Shown here piece after piece: positions 20,040-32,059 of a stretch of 64,000 nucleotides of DNA. A model generated the notes under the pieces. It did not search any database. It had not been told where the DNA came from and saw nothing but the letters and a program-made list of their open reading frames with translations. Position 1 is the stretch's first letter. Every line of letters begins with the position of its first letter. Both the position numbers and the translations under genes were made by a program. The DNA is from Doryteuthis pealeii (Eukaryota; Mollusca; Cephalopoda; Myopsida; Loliginidae): NCBI GenBank assembly GCA_023376005.1, contig CM042157.1, positions 51,010,817-51,074,816 on the forward strand. Direction: 5' to 3'.

Positions 20040-22706
20040 ATAGTTACATGTCCGTGCTAGTGTCGCAAACTATCTTTTCTGCAGTGTTGGGGTAACTGAT
20101 TTTTACCAGCTGCAACGTTGTGTTATTTTCCCGGAGCAAACGCTGTAGGTGTTAATACTTTTGTTGTTCCGCGGAGAAAGTGTGTACATCTATTGAGGGT
20201 TCCAACAGGAAGGACTTAAACCACCGCAATAAGGCATCTGCAGGAGCGTTATCTATTCCATTCATGTGCCTGATGTCTGACGTGATTTGGAGGATGTATT
20301 CCATTTGGCGAACTTCCCGTGGGAGTACTTCTCCGACGAGGACTTCAGTGCGCCTAATAGAGGCTTATGGTCTGTCAATATGTGGAATTTCTGTCCTTCT
20401 AAAAGTTGCCGGTAATGTTGTATTGCGGCGAATATGGCCAGCAATTCTCCGCAATAAATGATGCATCTCATCTCCACATCCGTCAGTTTTCTGGAGAAAA
20501 AGGAGATTGGTCTCCATCCACACTGGCATTCCTGCTGCAGGACGGCTCTGATCCCAATTGCTGAAGCACCCACCACCAGGCACATTTTACGGTTGGGTTG
20601 GATATGGGACAACCTGGTGGCATCTAATAACATCTCCTTCACCCTCCTGAAAGTTGCTTCTGCCTCTTCCGACATCGTTATACGGACGTTTTTCTCATTG
20701 GTTAATATGTTAGTCAATGGTAAAAACACATGTGCACAATGGGGAACGAACCTACGGTAAGAAATTATTAGGCCAAGAAATGCGCGCAGTTGCCTCATGC
20801 TTTTGGGAACAGGAAATTCCTGAATAGATTTAACCTTTTCCGCTGACGGGGAAATACCGTCTGCCGATATGGTGTCCTAAAAATGTTACCTCAAGTTGTC
20901 CGAACACACACTTTATCGGATTTATCACCACGCGATATTGCTTGAAGCGTTCGAACACCTGCCTGACATGGCTGATGTGTTCTTGTTTGTTTCTGCTAGC
21001 GATCAGTACGTCGTCTATATATTCACAGACGAATGGTAAATCCCGTAGTACCTGGTCGATGAACCTTTGGAATGTCTGTGTTGCATTTCGCAGGCCAAAT
21101 GGGACACTCGAACAGACCAAACGGTGTAATGATCGCTGTTCTAGGGATATGTTCTGACTCCACTGGTATTTGGTGGTATTTGCGAATCAGGTCAAATTAG
21201 TAAATATATTTTTATTTTGAGCGACTGCTGTTATATCCCGTATGTGTGGTACTGGGTACCCATCAGGTTTAGTAACAGCGTCCAGTGCTCTATAGCCCCA
21301 CATGCACGCCATCTATTGGATCTTTTCCTACCAGATGCAGAGGTGAAGACCACTCACTCTGGGAGTAGCGGATGATACTTAAATTCAACATCTGTTGAAA
21401 TTCCGCTTTAGTAGCCTTTAAATTATCGGGTGCTAAGCGTCTAGCTCTGCTATGAATAGTTGTGCCTACGGTCTCTATATAATGGGTGATAAAGCGCGGC
21501 AGTACTTCCTTATGAAAGGAGGAATTCGTAAGTTGTGGGTGGTCTTTTGGCATTTTGAAAAAAATATCATCCTCACTTGCGTGTGCCCCTGTGGGACACA
21601 AGGAAGTGCCAGACTTAACCACCCCACACACTTTAAGGTATGTCTCCTGGTCTTTTAGACACCGGCCATGTAAGTCGACAATAAGTCTGCAAAAAATCAG
21701 CGTCTAAAATAGCGCCGTTTACGTGGGTATACGTTCTGCGCAAACCTAGATCGATAAACCACTCGCCATAAGTGTGTATCAACGATCCATTTACGGCTGG
21801 CAGAGTAAATTTACCAGGGTAAGAACGTTTATCCCCACTCGTTGCTGGGAGGAGGGACACCTGTGCCACACTGTCCACTAAAAATGACGTTTTTCAATCT
21901 TATCAGTGACGTAAAGTAGACGACTGGAGTTAGAGACGCCTACAGGTGATGCCGCTTTCTCCTGTCGGTTTATTCTTTCCCCTGTCTCTTATATGAGGGG
22001 AAACACAAACGTTCGCTTTGTCACCGAATCTCTTGTGCTTCCAACATATTTTATTTTTCCCACGCTCCTTGGACCATGCATTGGGGGAGATACTGCGACT
22101 GCGGTTGACTCCTTTTTTCGATGGACAATTTTGCCATGTCCTCAGCCAACTGGTCCAACCGCCCGCCATTATTCGCCTTTGGTTCTCCCTCAGTTCTTTT
22201 ATTTTACATTCTTCTGTGTCCTGCACGTGGGTAACAGTTCTGCCATGTGGACTGCCACGACCGCCACCTCTTCTATGGGGGTGGATTCGTTCAGCGCAGC
22301 CAGTCCCACCTTATACTTGTCTGGCATCCGTTGAAAAAAATATGCCTAACAACACCCCTTTCAACGGCCTCTCGGCCAACCCCTGCAACTGTCTCAAAAA
22401 TTGTGACGGCGAGCTGTCTCCCAGACGCCCCTGCTCCAATAATTGTGTAATTCGGTTGTGTTTCAACACCGTGGAAATCCGTTGTCGGAATATCTCGTAT
22501 ACATTTTCAGCTGTTGAGGGGGGGGGGAGAAAATCCTTTATATCGGCCATCAAATCCACCGGCAGGGATGAGGACGCACAGCTCAGTTTTTCCAAATGGT
22601 GTGTCACGCCTCTACGTGTAAAGAATATGTCCATTTGGGCGAAAAGAATTGAAGGGTCCTCTCTATGAAAAGGGTGAATAGGCAGGATAAACATAGGTTC
22701 CGCCAT
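20040..22706 (-). pseudogene. Ty3/gypsy gag-protease-RT-RNaseH, broken
   Basis: From 22706 leftwards: a gag start (MAEPMFILPIHPF, capsid helices to 22311), a knuckle-like CWKHKRFGDKANVC near 22080, protease-end NGAILDADFLQTYCRL near 21700, RT N-terminus with FQQMLNLSIIRYSQSEWSSP (21290-21631), RT core [15 protein letters not shown] and the catalytic YIDDVLIASR (20830-21120), the connection domain FLGLIISYRRFVP, and RNase H with ILTDHKPLLGAL near 20345. These are five separate frames, so several frameshifts exist. Integrase is absent: the element stops near 20040, where a different, forward-strand gypsy integrase abuts it. No LTR was seen upstream of 22706. Confidence 0.85.
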
Positions 22707-22865
22707 CTTGTTTCCCTAACGTAGCTCGACAGTGACTATAGCAGTCGCTGATTTTCCTGCAACGGAAAAGGAAAATCGATATAGACAAAGTACACGCAAT
22801 TATTTACAAATTAAGTGGAAAGCAAAAAAAAAAAAGAAAACGAAAAAAAAAGAAAAAAAAAGGAG

Positions 22866-22867
<2 letters not shown>

Positions 22868-22934
<67 letters not shown>
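22868..22934. repeat. (TA)n microsatellite
   Basis: Preceded by an A-rich purine run (about 22815-22866). Confidence 0.95.
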
Positions 22935-23095
22935 TAGCAAAAGTACCTGGTCCATGACCAGACTAAAAAAATTTAACACCAGGCAGTGAGTGGTTAGAGA
23001 GATAAGAAGAGGAAAATAATTTATAGAATTTTAAAAAAATGTAAGTGTTTTGAGTGTTTTTAAATATAATTCTATTTTTCAAAAACATTTTCTTT

Positions 23096-23385
23096 TTTTA
23101 CCCCTAAAAAGTAACAATTAAAAGGAGATAAGTATTAAACATGTGTCCTTATTTATTTAGCTCTATCAGCTGACAGCACCTCTGCTGAGTAAAAACCCTT
23201 TCCATTTGGGCTACCTGTTGGTCGTAGATGACGACCCGTGGTGTTTGCCGAGCAGTCCATGGCATGCACCGTTACTTGGGCTAGACGGGCGGTCGGAGAG
23301 GTCCCTCCAATCAATCGGCTGGTCACGTCAAGCCATAGCACCTATATGATTGTCCCTACCGTATTGCTCTGATGGTAAAACTGAA
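23096..23385 (-). repeat. Inverted-repeat arm (pairs with 25969-26275)
   Basis: About 290 bp whose reverse complement matches 25969-26275 closely, from CATCAGAGCAATACGGTAGG to TTTTAGGGG. Each arm carries a ~63-codon open frame (WLDVTSRLIGGTSP, HAMDC, NTTGRHLR) that is conserved between arms only as much as the DNA is, so protein coding is not supported. The right arm contains a 15-bp addition near 26185. Confidence 0.8.
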
Positions 23386-23816
23386 TTCCGGGGTGAGGTT
23401 CCAATTATGGAACTCTGGGAAGTAAAGAGTACCCCTTCATTGCTATTATTCCCAGGTCCCCATTGACCCGAGGTTAATACTTGTTAGGCCAATCAAGTAG
23501 GACCACTCCAGGTCCCATCTATTGGTTTAAATAGATTTAAAAAGAAGGAGTTTTAAAGATACGTTTAAAAAATGAATTAGAAATAATTTGAATACCCAGT
23601 AATAATGAATAAAACAATCATGTCTTCGACATGAATTGTTTTAAAATCTCAATAACATGTTTGTTATAGTACGTATTTTTACTTCAGATAAAGCATCCGT
23701 TTTCTTAAATTTTTTGGCAGAATTTAATGTTTAAAATGTATCAAAAATACGAATAGGGTGGAAGGTTTTTATTTATTTATTTATTCATATTACAGTTATG
23801 AACCAGTCTTGGTGGG

Positions 23817-23893
23817 AGGGTCTCGATTTGTGCCGACAGGAAATGGGGTGAGAGGGTTTCAATTTGTGCCGACAGAAGACGGGGTGAGAGGGT
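23817..23893. repeat. 36-bp tandem repeat, ~2 copies
   Basis: ATTTGTGCCGACAG recurs at 36-bp spacing with GGGGTGAGAGGGT. Confidence 0.75.
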
Positions 23894-24170
23894 AGTTTTT
23901 GTTTTTTTAGAAATGAACATTGGTATTTTTTCCATACTGCCGTCTGCGAATTTCAAAACTAAACTCATGTCGACGTGAGTAGGGTGGGGTGGAGGGGGGT
24001 ATAAGGAATTTAAAAAAATTTCTTGATTATTGAATAATATCGTTTAATTAATAAAAAAAAACAAATTGTGTGTGTTTCTTAGTTATAAGCATATCAAGTA
24101 GTATGCGAGATTTCAAATATGAATGACCTCCCGTTTGTGAGTTATAAGTCGACACGTACATACTAAACTT

Positions 24171-24175
<5 letters not shown>

Positions 24176-24232
<57 letters not shown>
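24176..24232. repeat. (TA)n microsatellite
   Basis: About 28 TA units. Confidence 0.95.
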
Positions 24233-24234
<2 letters not shown>

Positions 24235-24599
24235 TGAGGGGGTGCTCAGGTGGTGTAGCCGGCTATACTTCCTCACTGAGGGGTTTTCTTCAGTCACCGT
24301 TGACTGAGTGGCGAGTGACCCCGACTCTACTCTTGATGTCGAAACAGGTTAAGAAGAAGTTTTTACAACCTGACAAAGAAAGTTAATCTTTAACATTATG
24401 TCCCCTGGGCACAGGAGAGTTCTAGCTCCTATAGCCATGTCCAGTTCTAGAGCTGTGCTGTGGCTTATAGAATGCCTAAGCCCATAAAACATAACTATTA
24501 GTTATAACTGACCAGTCCAGTGCCGAACAGCTATTGCCAGTGCATAATGCTTTGGTAAAAACAAACCTCCTCTGTGAGAAAGGTTCACAATGTCTTTTG

Positions 24600-25220
24600 T
24601 TATGTTAAGTAGCTTTCTCTAATCTTTCTCAGACACAGCAATAAAGTTATTCTTCATTTCAAAATCATTAGAAAGACCACACATCAATGCCAATGAACAG
24701 TTCTACAGGAATAATCTTCATAGCCCACTCTGTAGTTACATCTTTGTTCTCAGGAGGTCACAATGTAGATGATTCCACAGACATCATTTCTGATTTCTTA
24801 AGTACATGATACAAGTTGTATTTGCTGACTTCATGAATCATCTGTTTCGGTAGCTGCCATTAGGTCAGGAACAGTTTGTTTTTTTTGTTTTTTCCACATA
24901 GCACCACTTGAAACCGATTCCTTTGCTTTGGTTTTAAGAGAGTGAGCTGTTGAAAGTCACATGAAATCTGCTGCTTCAGATGTTGGGTCTTGGCCATTAT
25001 AGAAATCCCTTCTACTGACTTGATGATGTTTCTATACAGCTCAGACAGTTTTGACATGTGTAATACCCGATTTTCTTTAAAAAAATTTTCTTATTGGGTT
25101 CTGGCTCCTCATCATTAACTGAAGATGCAGTAAATATTAAATGCTTTTCAGTAATGCTGTGTTTCTCAAACCTCTTCAACTTGTAATATACCAGCATAGA
25201 TAGTACTGACAACCTTGTTC
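24600..25220 (-). pseudogene. Unrecognised degenerate coding-like stretch
   Basis: The minus strand gives overlapping complex, non-repetitive peptides: YYKLKRFEKHSITEKHLIF, LSELYRNIIKSVEGISIMAK and KTQHLKQQISCDFQQLTLLK, then broken frames to about 24600. The composition is protein-like, but frameshifts and stops are present and no family was recognised. It may be an old processed pseudogene or a transposon fragment. Confidence 0.3.
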
Positions 25221-25446
25221 AATATGATCAAATCAAATTAAAAACAGTTTAAAAATAGTTTAAAGTTCCTATATTTCCTAAGTAAGGTCATAATTGCCAA
25301 GAAAATTTTAATAGTATTCATTTCCACATGGAATTATTCTTAAACAAATGCAAAACTCATCAATGTACTTGAACTAATCAATTAATGAAGTGGGGGGATG
25401 TGTAAAAAAAGCACATATACACGCATCCATGCAGAGAGACACGCAC

Positions 25447-25545
25447 ATACACACGCACGCACACACACACACACACACACATACACACACACACACACAC
25501 ACACATACACACACACACGCACGTGCGGGCGCGCGCACACAGTTA
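25447..25545. repeat. (CA)n / CG-alternating microsatellite
   Basis: A (CA)n tract ending in GTGCGGGCGCGCGCACAC, alternating purine-pyrimidine DNA. Confidence 0.95.
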
Positions 25546-25968
25546 TAGAAATATGCTAACACAACACACAAGTGAGTGAGAGACAAAGATAGAATTCTGT
25601 ATATGTATTAATTAGAAAAAGTTTTACCTTGTGTTGTCTATGAATCGATTATAGCATAGCCTTTTCTGTGCCTTCTTAACCTTTGGTCGTCTACTTCACC
25701 AATGTTTTGAAAAATTAAAAAATGTTTCAACACACGAGCAGTATTTCTGTGTTGATTAAGTGGGTCCATTTATTTGAATAGTCGCCAAGTTTTTCAAAAT
25801 GTTATTTCAGTAAAAGAAACATTTTCATTGATATTAGTTGATTCAAAATGTATCGCACAAAAATTTTGCATGCTCATTTTTTTTATTTTAAGGAATTTAA
25901 GGGAGATAACTACAATCGCTAGTAAGCCAATATTTACTAACTCCAATACTCCATTTTTACACTAGATT

Positions 25969-26275
25969 CAGTTTTACCATCAGAGCAATACGGTAGGGAC
26001 AATCATATAGATGCTATGGCTTGACGTGACCAGCCGATTGATTGGAGGGACCTCTCCGACCGTCCGTCTAGCCCAAGTAACGGTGCATGCCATGGACTGC
26101 TTGGCAAACACCACGGGTCGTCATCTACGGTCAACAGGTAGCCCAAATGGAAAGGGTTTTTACTCAGCAGAGGTGTTGTCGGCATATTGTACAACCTCAG
26201 CCGATAGAGCTAAATAAATAAGGACATGTTTAATACTTAGCTCCTTTTAATTTTTATTTTTAGGGGTAAAAAAGA
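25969..26275 (+). repeat. Inverted-repeat arm (pairs with 23096-23385)
   Basis: See the partner arm. The 2.6 kb between the arms holds a (TA)n tract, a 36-bp tandem repeat, the degenerate stretch at 24600-25220 and a (CA)n tract, so this may be two independent insertions of one repeat family. Confidence 0.8.
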
Positions 26276-26704
26276 AAATAAATTAATATATTTTATCACT
26301 TTAATGCAACAATTTATCGTTCAAAAATGCATTTAAAAGGGATATTATAAAATAATGCGCAACTTTCACTCGGAGATAAACTGAGATTTAGACTCTTCTA
26401 GATTCGTACTCTTGAAAACAAGTCAAATTTTTCATATAAACTTTATGTCCTCGGAACTAAACGATTTCAAGGTCTGGCCTATAGCCTACAAGGACGGGGA
26501 CACAAAGTCCTAATACATCTCTTGAGAGTCCCAGATAGGAGAGTGAGAAAGTTTCTTTTGCGACTGCGTTTAAATAACTCGGTTGCAACGTCCCCTAGTG
26601 GCAAACCCTCGCGGGAAGAAAAGATAATCCCTTACCAATCTCTACCCCAACCAAACAAGGAAGATAATTGCTACAAGTATAAATCTTCTCAACTTACCTG
26701 TTTT
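26276..26704. other. No feature recognised
   Basis: Unique-looking sequence without a convincing reading frame; the short open frame at 26522-26725 has no recognisable motif. Confidence 0.4.
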
Positions 26705-26850
26705 AGGTATACCATTGAGGTATAATGGTTATGTCCCACAGACATACATTTCTATTGAATAGTGAGTTCGATTCTCTCTGGACGCCCCATATTTGCAACT
26801 TGTCACATCTTACTCCTGGCAAACGGATTGGGTAAATACCGACCCCTACA
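26705..26850 (+). repeat. tRNA-derived SINE
   Basis: An A-box-like TATAATGGTTATG block, a B-box-like GAGTTCGATTCTC block and then the conserved body CTGGACGCCCCATATTTGCA ... GGATTGGGTAAATACC, shared with 1060-1150 and partly with 12205-12295. Confidence 0.55.
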
Positions 26851-27433
26851 TATATTTTCATTATCTTGTGATCAGAAAACCAGCCTTTCTTTTAAGATAA
26901 CTCTGGCTTGGAATGCAATTCTTTGGCTTGTATATTTGAAAATTTATATAACCCTTTTCCTCTTTAAGTTACTTTTAAAATAACAGTGGATTACATATTT
27001 GTAGTTTTCTTTTGTCCATTCTTTTGTTTTGTAGATACATGGTTGTTTCGTTTTTTGTTTGTGTACATAAAATTAAAACAGCTAAAATTCAGAGGATGTC
27101 AACCGGGTCATTCATGTTAGCTAAAATCTGAGTCTCATTATTATTCGTATTTTTAGTTGTCCTATTTTCACGGCTAGTATATTTAGGCACTACCATTAAA
27201 TAGATTATTATCTGTACTCCTGTCACAAATGTGACTTGGTATTCTTCCAAGGAAGACCACACTAGATAGATTGAAAAGAATTATACTTACACCTTTAAAA
27301 TTTCAAAGTTTTAATATTAAACACAGAAAAAATAGCATAATAAAACTGAACACTGTTTAAGCGTTACGATTATTTAAAAACAAACAAAACAAAGAAAGTT
27401 GATTTAACACACAATTACTCAAAATTACATTTT

Positions 27434-27576
27434 CCATTGACTTCCGATGTGTCCAAGAGATATTCCATTGATTTCCGATGTGTCCAAGAGATATTTCATT
27501 GACTTCCGATGTGTCCAAGAGATATTCCATTGATTTCCGATGTGTCCAAGAGATATTCCATTGACTTCCGATGTGT
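27434..27576. repeat. 31-bp minisatellite, ~4.5 copies
   Basis: Unit CCATTGAYTTCCGATGTGTC + CAAGAGATATT. Because 31 is not a multiple of three, each unit is read in a different frame on the minus strand. It is expanded exactly at the downstream edge of the retropepsin fragment 27577-27985. There are no spacers, so it is not a CRISPR array. Confidence 0.9.
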
Positions 27577-27985
27577 CATTCTCTATGTTTAATTTGAATT
27601 TCCATTTCTTCATGTCTGGTTTGCTTAGCAGTAGAGGAATATCGCTTTTCACTTCTATTCTTAGATTCATCTTTTATCACCGATAATACAAGGAATCACC
27701 ATTCCTTCTTCAGACTGGATTTTGTCTTCTGAACCAAACTTGAATATTGTATTGGCTGGTAGAAATTTAACTTCTTTTTTCACTTTCCGATAAGAAAGCT
27801 AAATACAGCCCCTTTTACTCACACCCAGAAACTGTTTTACTGTGAATACTATCCAGAACAGCAGTATTGACTGCCATGAAGACCCATTTACCCTTGTGGG
27901 AGTAAGCATCTACTTTGTGAACTACACTAACTTCAGCATTTACCAAAAATGTTGATGTTTCGAAAGCACTTGCTTCCTGATTTCT
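27577..27985 (-). pseudogene. Retrotransposon protease-domain fragment
   Basis: The minus strand shows WVFMAVNTAVLDSIHSKTVSG, the position of the catalytic D-S/T-G of a retropepsin, here D-S-I, so probably inactive. It is followed by FGSEDKIQSEEGMVIPCIIG and VKSDIPLLLSKPDMKKWKFK, the closing strands typical of a pol protease found in many mollusc and cnidarian elements. Two frameshifts are visible. It lies outside the LTR-bounded element to its right, so it belongs to another copy. Confidence 0.55.
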
Positions 27986-28047
27986 TTTTCTATGTGAACA
28001 ATATTTTTTAAATGTATAAAATGTATTTTAAAAAATCAACTGTACTC

Positions 28048-28203
28048 TGTTATATTATATTAGTTGGTTCACCAGGATGGCTTGGATTAAGGAATCGAAT
28101 TAAGAAGCTGTATTGAAAGGTATCAATTACCTCCGAAGTGCAAATCAGGGACGGATAAGTTTACGGTTGAAAGGATTATCTAAGGGACTTAACTAATACA
28201 ACA
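28048..28203 (-). repeat. 3' LTR of gypsy element
   Basis: 156 bp with ends TGTTATATTA...AATACAACA on the plus strand; on the element's strand it starts TGTTGTATTAGTTAAGTCC and ends TAATATAACA. It shares GGATAAGTTTA, AAAGGATTATCTAA and GGACTTAACTAATACAACA with the right copy at 32060-32135. The flank TACTC (28043-28047) is a near-match to CACTC after the right LTR. Confidence 0.8.
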
Positions 28204-28215
28204 CCTCCCCTTCTT
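28204..28215 (-). promoter_or_regulatory. Polypurine tract
   Basis: On the minus strand AAGAAGGGGAGG directly abuts the 3' LTR start. This is the expected primer for plus-strand DNA synthesis in LTR elements. Confidence 0.8.
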
Positions 28216-28639
28216 AATTAAGGGTGGGCTTTTTATTTCTTCTTATTTTCATTTTATTTATAAAACGTTTTCAGGGGAAAACTAAAATCAGTCTTTTATT
28301 TTTTTGTGGGGAGTCTTTATTCATCATCGAGATCACCGTGGTTCAGGGGTTGACCTCGTTGATCGACAGCTGTGTGAATCGGTGGTTGGTTGTTTCATCT
28401 CTATTGAGCGTTCATTGTTATTCAGCTATTAATCAGCTCTTGTGACTGACATGAGATGAAGGAACATTAGTGTATAGTGATTCTATTTGTGATTGGTTTG
28501 CATCAGCTACAGGTAGTTGATCTTATCTGCTTTTATGTATCGGACCACTTCTATGAGTAGAATTGCATATTCTTTCGGTGGATACTACCATCTGTAGACT
28601 CTAATATGTATGACCTTGGTTCAGTAGTAAAATGTCAGA

Positions 28640-29400
28640 TTATTCCGAGTTTCCATACTTTTGTCTTTTAAAGGTGCACATAGACGTTTTGACCAGCATA
28701 CTAAGGTGGATGTAATCGACCTTTCTGATTGTTGTAGTGATCTTTTGATTTGTCTTTATACTGTTGTATCGCCCGTCTTGTCTGTTAATCACATAGCTGT
28801 TGTTTTCACATGAGTGGTGTTTGTATCAGTCTCCCATTGAGCAATTCTGCTTGGGACTTAAGTTTAGCTGACAGTGGTGTCACTGTACGACATCATTGCT
28901 AAATGGCAGTCATGCCCGGTCTTCCATGCCTTTAACAGCATTCTTTTGAATTCTCAATGCACCATTTCTGCAAATTCATTAGACTATAGATAGTATGTAG
29001 ATGTTTTGTGTAGAAAAGTATACATTTTAGAGAAGTCTACAATTTATCTACTAAAGATTGCGAACTGCTGTCTGTGTAAAAGATCTCTGGTATACCTTAT
29101 CCTCGAATATTGCCTTCAAATTCTTAATAACGACTGTTGATGAAGTGGAGTAGAGATATCGTATGAATGGGCTTCGGCTATATTGATCTGCTATATGTAA
29201 ATATTCATTTCCTGGTATTCAGAACAGATGAACACTTACGTATTACCAAAGGTAGGTAGGTGGTTCATGTTGGTGCATAGATTCACATGGAGTACTTGCT
29301 TGATACTTTTGACAGGTGGGGCAATTAGCGATCATGTCCTCGATGTCCCTATTCATTTCTGCCTAGTATACTACTATCTATACCCTCAATAAAGTTTTTT
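28640..29400 (-). pseudogene. Gypsy integrase, degenerate
   Basis: From 29380 leftwards: MNRDIEDMIANCPTCQKYQ, the second half of the HHCC zinc-binding domain; then LFEYQGNEYLHIADQYSRS, holding the first catalytic Asp neighbourhood; a region where the second Asp block is scrambled; and MVH-EFKRMLLKAWKTGHD, matching the C-terminal helix after the catalytic Glu. It has many stops and shifts. It is part of the 28048-32135 element. Confidence 0.6.
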
Positions 29401-29782
29401 CTACTCCTTGGTGTTATGCATGGAGTTCTCCTAGAATGCTTCTCTGTAGTGATGTGGGTATTATGATCTTGTCACTCTTGAGTAGAATACTGTCATGGAC
29501 TTCTATTTCATCTCTGTTTCCAAAAGGGTAGAAGGCAGGTTGGACAGGCAAGAACGGTCATCTGGTCAGCCAGACATTACTATGTAAGTGAGTTTTTTTA
29601 GAACTCTATCCTTTAATGTTTCTGCTCAGATATTCTCTATGGTGGTTGGTGAAAAATTAAGGCATGTGCTTATTTTGTGCACCTTTATATATATTCCTTC
29701 AATATGCTTGCTGGGTATTGATGATAATTTGCCATTGAAACTGCGTTTTTGTATTTTACTGTGAGGTCGTATGCTTCAGTAT

Positions 29783-30720
29783 TTAGCAACAAGTCTTGGG
29801 GGCGCTCGTGCTATGTTCTTTAGTGTCATATACTCTAAAGGCTTGTGAAATATTTGGATCGTTACTTTGTGGCCCCATTAATAATGATAAAATATTTTCC
29901 AAGCCAAAGACAATGGCTAACATTTCCCTTTCTATGATTGAATATCGAGTTTCTGGACCCGAGAATGTTTTGCTTGCGAACGCGATTCGCATCTCATTTT
30001 GAAGAAGAGTTGCACCAATACATACTGTAGATGCATCTTCTTTTATCCCAATTGATAATTTCGGATTGAAGTATCTGAGAATTGTGATCCTCTGGATGTC
30101 TTCTTTATCCTCCTCGAATGCCGTCTTCATGCTGAGATGACCATGTAAATTTTTCGAAAATAAGTCACGAAAGGGTTTTGTTCAAAGTTACGAGGCGTGG
30201 GAAAATTTGTTCAAGTAGTTGACCAGTCCCCAAAAAATTGGTAAGTTGCTTTATATTGTCAGGGTGTTGCATTTTCCCAATTGCCTCTACGTTTTGGGGT
30301 TTGATACCATCCTTTGAGATGATGCAACCGCAAAAGGTATCTCCGAAGTTTTTACTACCAACTTCACGGGATTGAATCGACAATTCCTTTCTCTTGCTCT
30401 AAGTAGTAGATGTCTAAGTACTTAGTCATAATCATTGTCATCTTCTTTGAATCCATATATAATCATGTCGTTACATATGGAAAGGACATTATTATGTCAT
30501 CCGAGTTCTATTCTGTATTACGCTAAAATTCGCCCATGGCACATTTTATCCCCATTGAAAATCTGTCAAACATGTACCTTCCAAATTGAGTTATGAAGGT
30601 TGTTAGTATCCTGGACTCTTTACCTGACTTAATATCGACAATTATGAACCATCTAGAATCATGTAGTTGAGATACGATATCCTCAAATGTTGTGGTGACA
30701 AAATGCGGTCCGAGTACCAC
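29783..30720 (-). pseudogene. Gypsy reverse transcriptase-RNase H, degenerate
   Basis: RT fingers/palm: FEDIVSQLHDSRWFIIVDIKSG and RYMFDRFSMGIKCA (30720-30523). RT thumb and connection: DGIKPQNVEAIGKMQHPDNI and KQLTNFLG (30383-30165). RNase H start: SIGIKEDASTVCIGATLLQN, IAFASKTFSGPETRYS and EREMLAIVFGLE (30130-29783). The YxDD catalytic box falls in the damaged gap between the first two parts. The order and strand fit the LTR-bounded element. Confidence 0.75.
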
Positions 30721-31029
30721 TTTGTTTAGATCTAGGCATAGTTTGATTCAACGGTCACACATTACAAATGGCGTTGGTTCCATACTAGATATGCCTTGGT
30801 TCACCAGGGAGTCCAGCTCTGTTTTGAATTTTTCTTTGAGAACAATTGGAATTCGTCAGGATTGGTGCCCGGCTGGTGGTATTGTTGGGTCTACATGAAT
30901 GGTGTATTTCCCGAGATATTCGATTCGATTGACTGTTTAGTCAATTGAATATGTAAAATTCCCGAATGCTATAGGAATTGGTTTCACGTCAGGATGAGGA
31001 CTTTTTGATCACTGTTTCTTTGTGCGTTG

Positions 31030-31880
31030 TGTTCCCTTATGGCTGAAGTGTCCATATGTATTAGTAAATTTAATGTTACTGGGCCCAACTCTCGTGATGT
31101 TTGGAGCCCTAGCAATATTGATCCCTCGGAACTTACAGCATGGAATGTGGCGCCACAAATCTACCACGGAACCTTACTTCTGGTACTCCACAGAGTTTTT
31201 TTAAAAACATATTCTTCAGTAGGAGGTGGCTCATGGCCTCTGCAACAGTAGCTAAACTTCTCAATTTTTTCATTTGGGTGCACGGACCTTTTCAAACGGA
31301 TCACGGATAGACTCGATTGGTTTGCTTGTCGCTTCATCAGCCTCTGCTATGCGCAATATTGTTGTGAGAGTAAGCTCTATATAATCCTTAATTAAGGATT
31401 TTGGTATCGATGTTTAGAAAGATATGAAAAATGAAAATATCGACTATCAAAGTCTCTTCCACAATATGATCATATTCGATTATTTAATATTAATTAAATA
31501 ATCGAATAATAATTAAATAATCGAAGTCGTTTTGGAAATGTGTGCGCAGACTCGTGTGATTCTTGTCAACAATGTAACAGCTCGTGTCTGGCCACACGAA
31601 AATTCGACCGTGGGTTTACATATTGTCTGAAATATTTGATGTAAGTCTCAACAATCTTTCCTTCACCATGTTGAAAGGTAAAAGTGTCACTTATTTTCTG
31701 ACCTTCCATAGACGACCATAACAAGATATTTCAGTTTCATGTTGTCATCTATATCGCATAACAGACTTTGAAAATAAAGCTGGACTTGGCGTATAAAATT
31801 TTCCAGTTCTTTAGCAAGATTTTTAGCAAGTTGTTTAGCAAGATTTTTACTATCGTCGGATACTGACACGCCATAGTCAA
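31030..31880 (-). pseudogene. Gypsy gag and zinc-knuckle remnant
   Basis: At 31869-31687 the peptide ELENFIRQVQLYFQSLLCDI then KLKYLVMVVYGRSE matches the start of a gypsy gag (W-x-F-x-x-x-F-x-x-Y ... K-x-x-L-L-x-x-x-G). KLAKQLAKNL tandem repeats precede it. Near 31250 a YCCRGHEPP stretch resembles a zinc knuckle. It lies just inside the 5' LTR, as expected. Confidence 0.5.
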
Positions 31881-32047
31881 TGTTTATGATACGAAAGTAT
31901 GGACAAAAAATTCCCTTTACCTTGGCGAGAATCCCAATATGGATACGTGTGTTCCTTTTTTTTAATTATCCAATCCTGTTAAAAAATGTCACTGTCAACC
32001 GTAATTTCCATGTTTTTAAAAATCCTTGTGTCTTTCTAATTCCATTT

Positions 32048-32059
32048 TTTCTGACATCA
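32048..32059 (-). promoter_or_regulatory. Primer-binding site (tRNA-Leu-like)
   Basis: Directly after the 5' LTR on the minus strand comes TGATGTCAGAAA. It resembles TGGTGTCAGGAG, the complement of many tRNA-Leu 3' ends, with a few mismatches. Confidence 0.5.

Noticed and set aside
22018..22668. 216-aa plus-strand ORF
   Set aside because: It is antisense to the gypsy gag (MAEPMF... on the minus strand).
27434..27576. CRISPR-like array
   Set aside because: The 31-bp units are contiguous without spacers and the DNA is eukaryotic.
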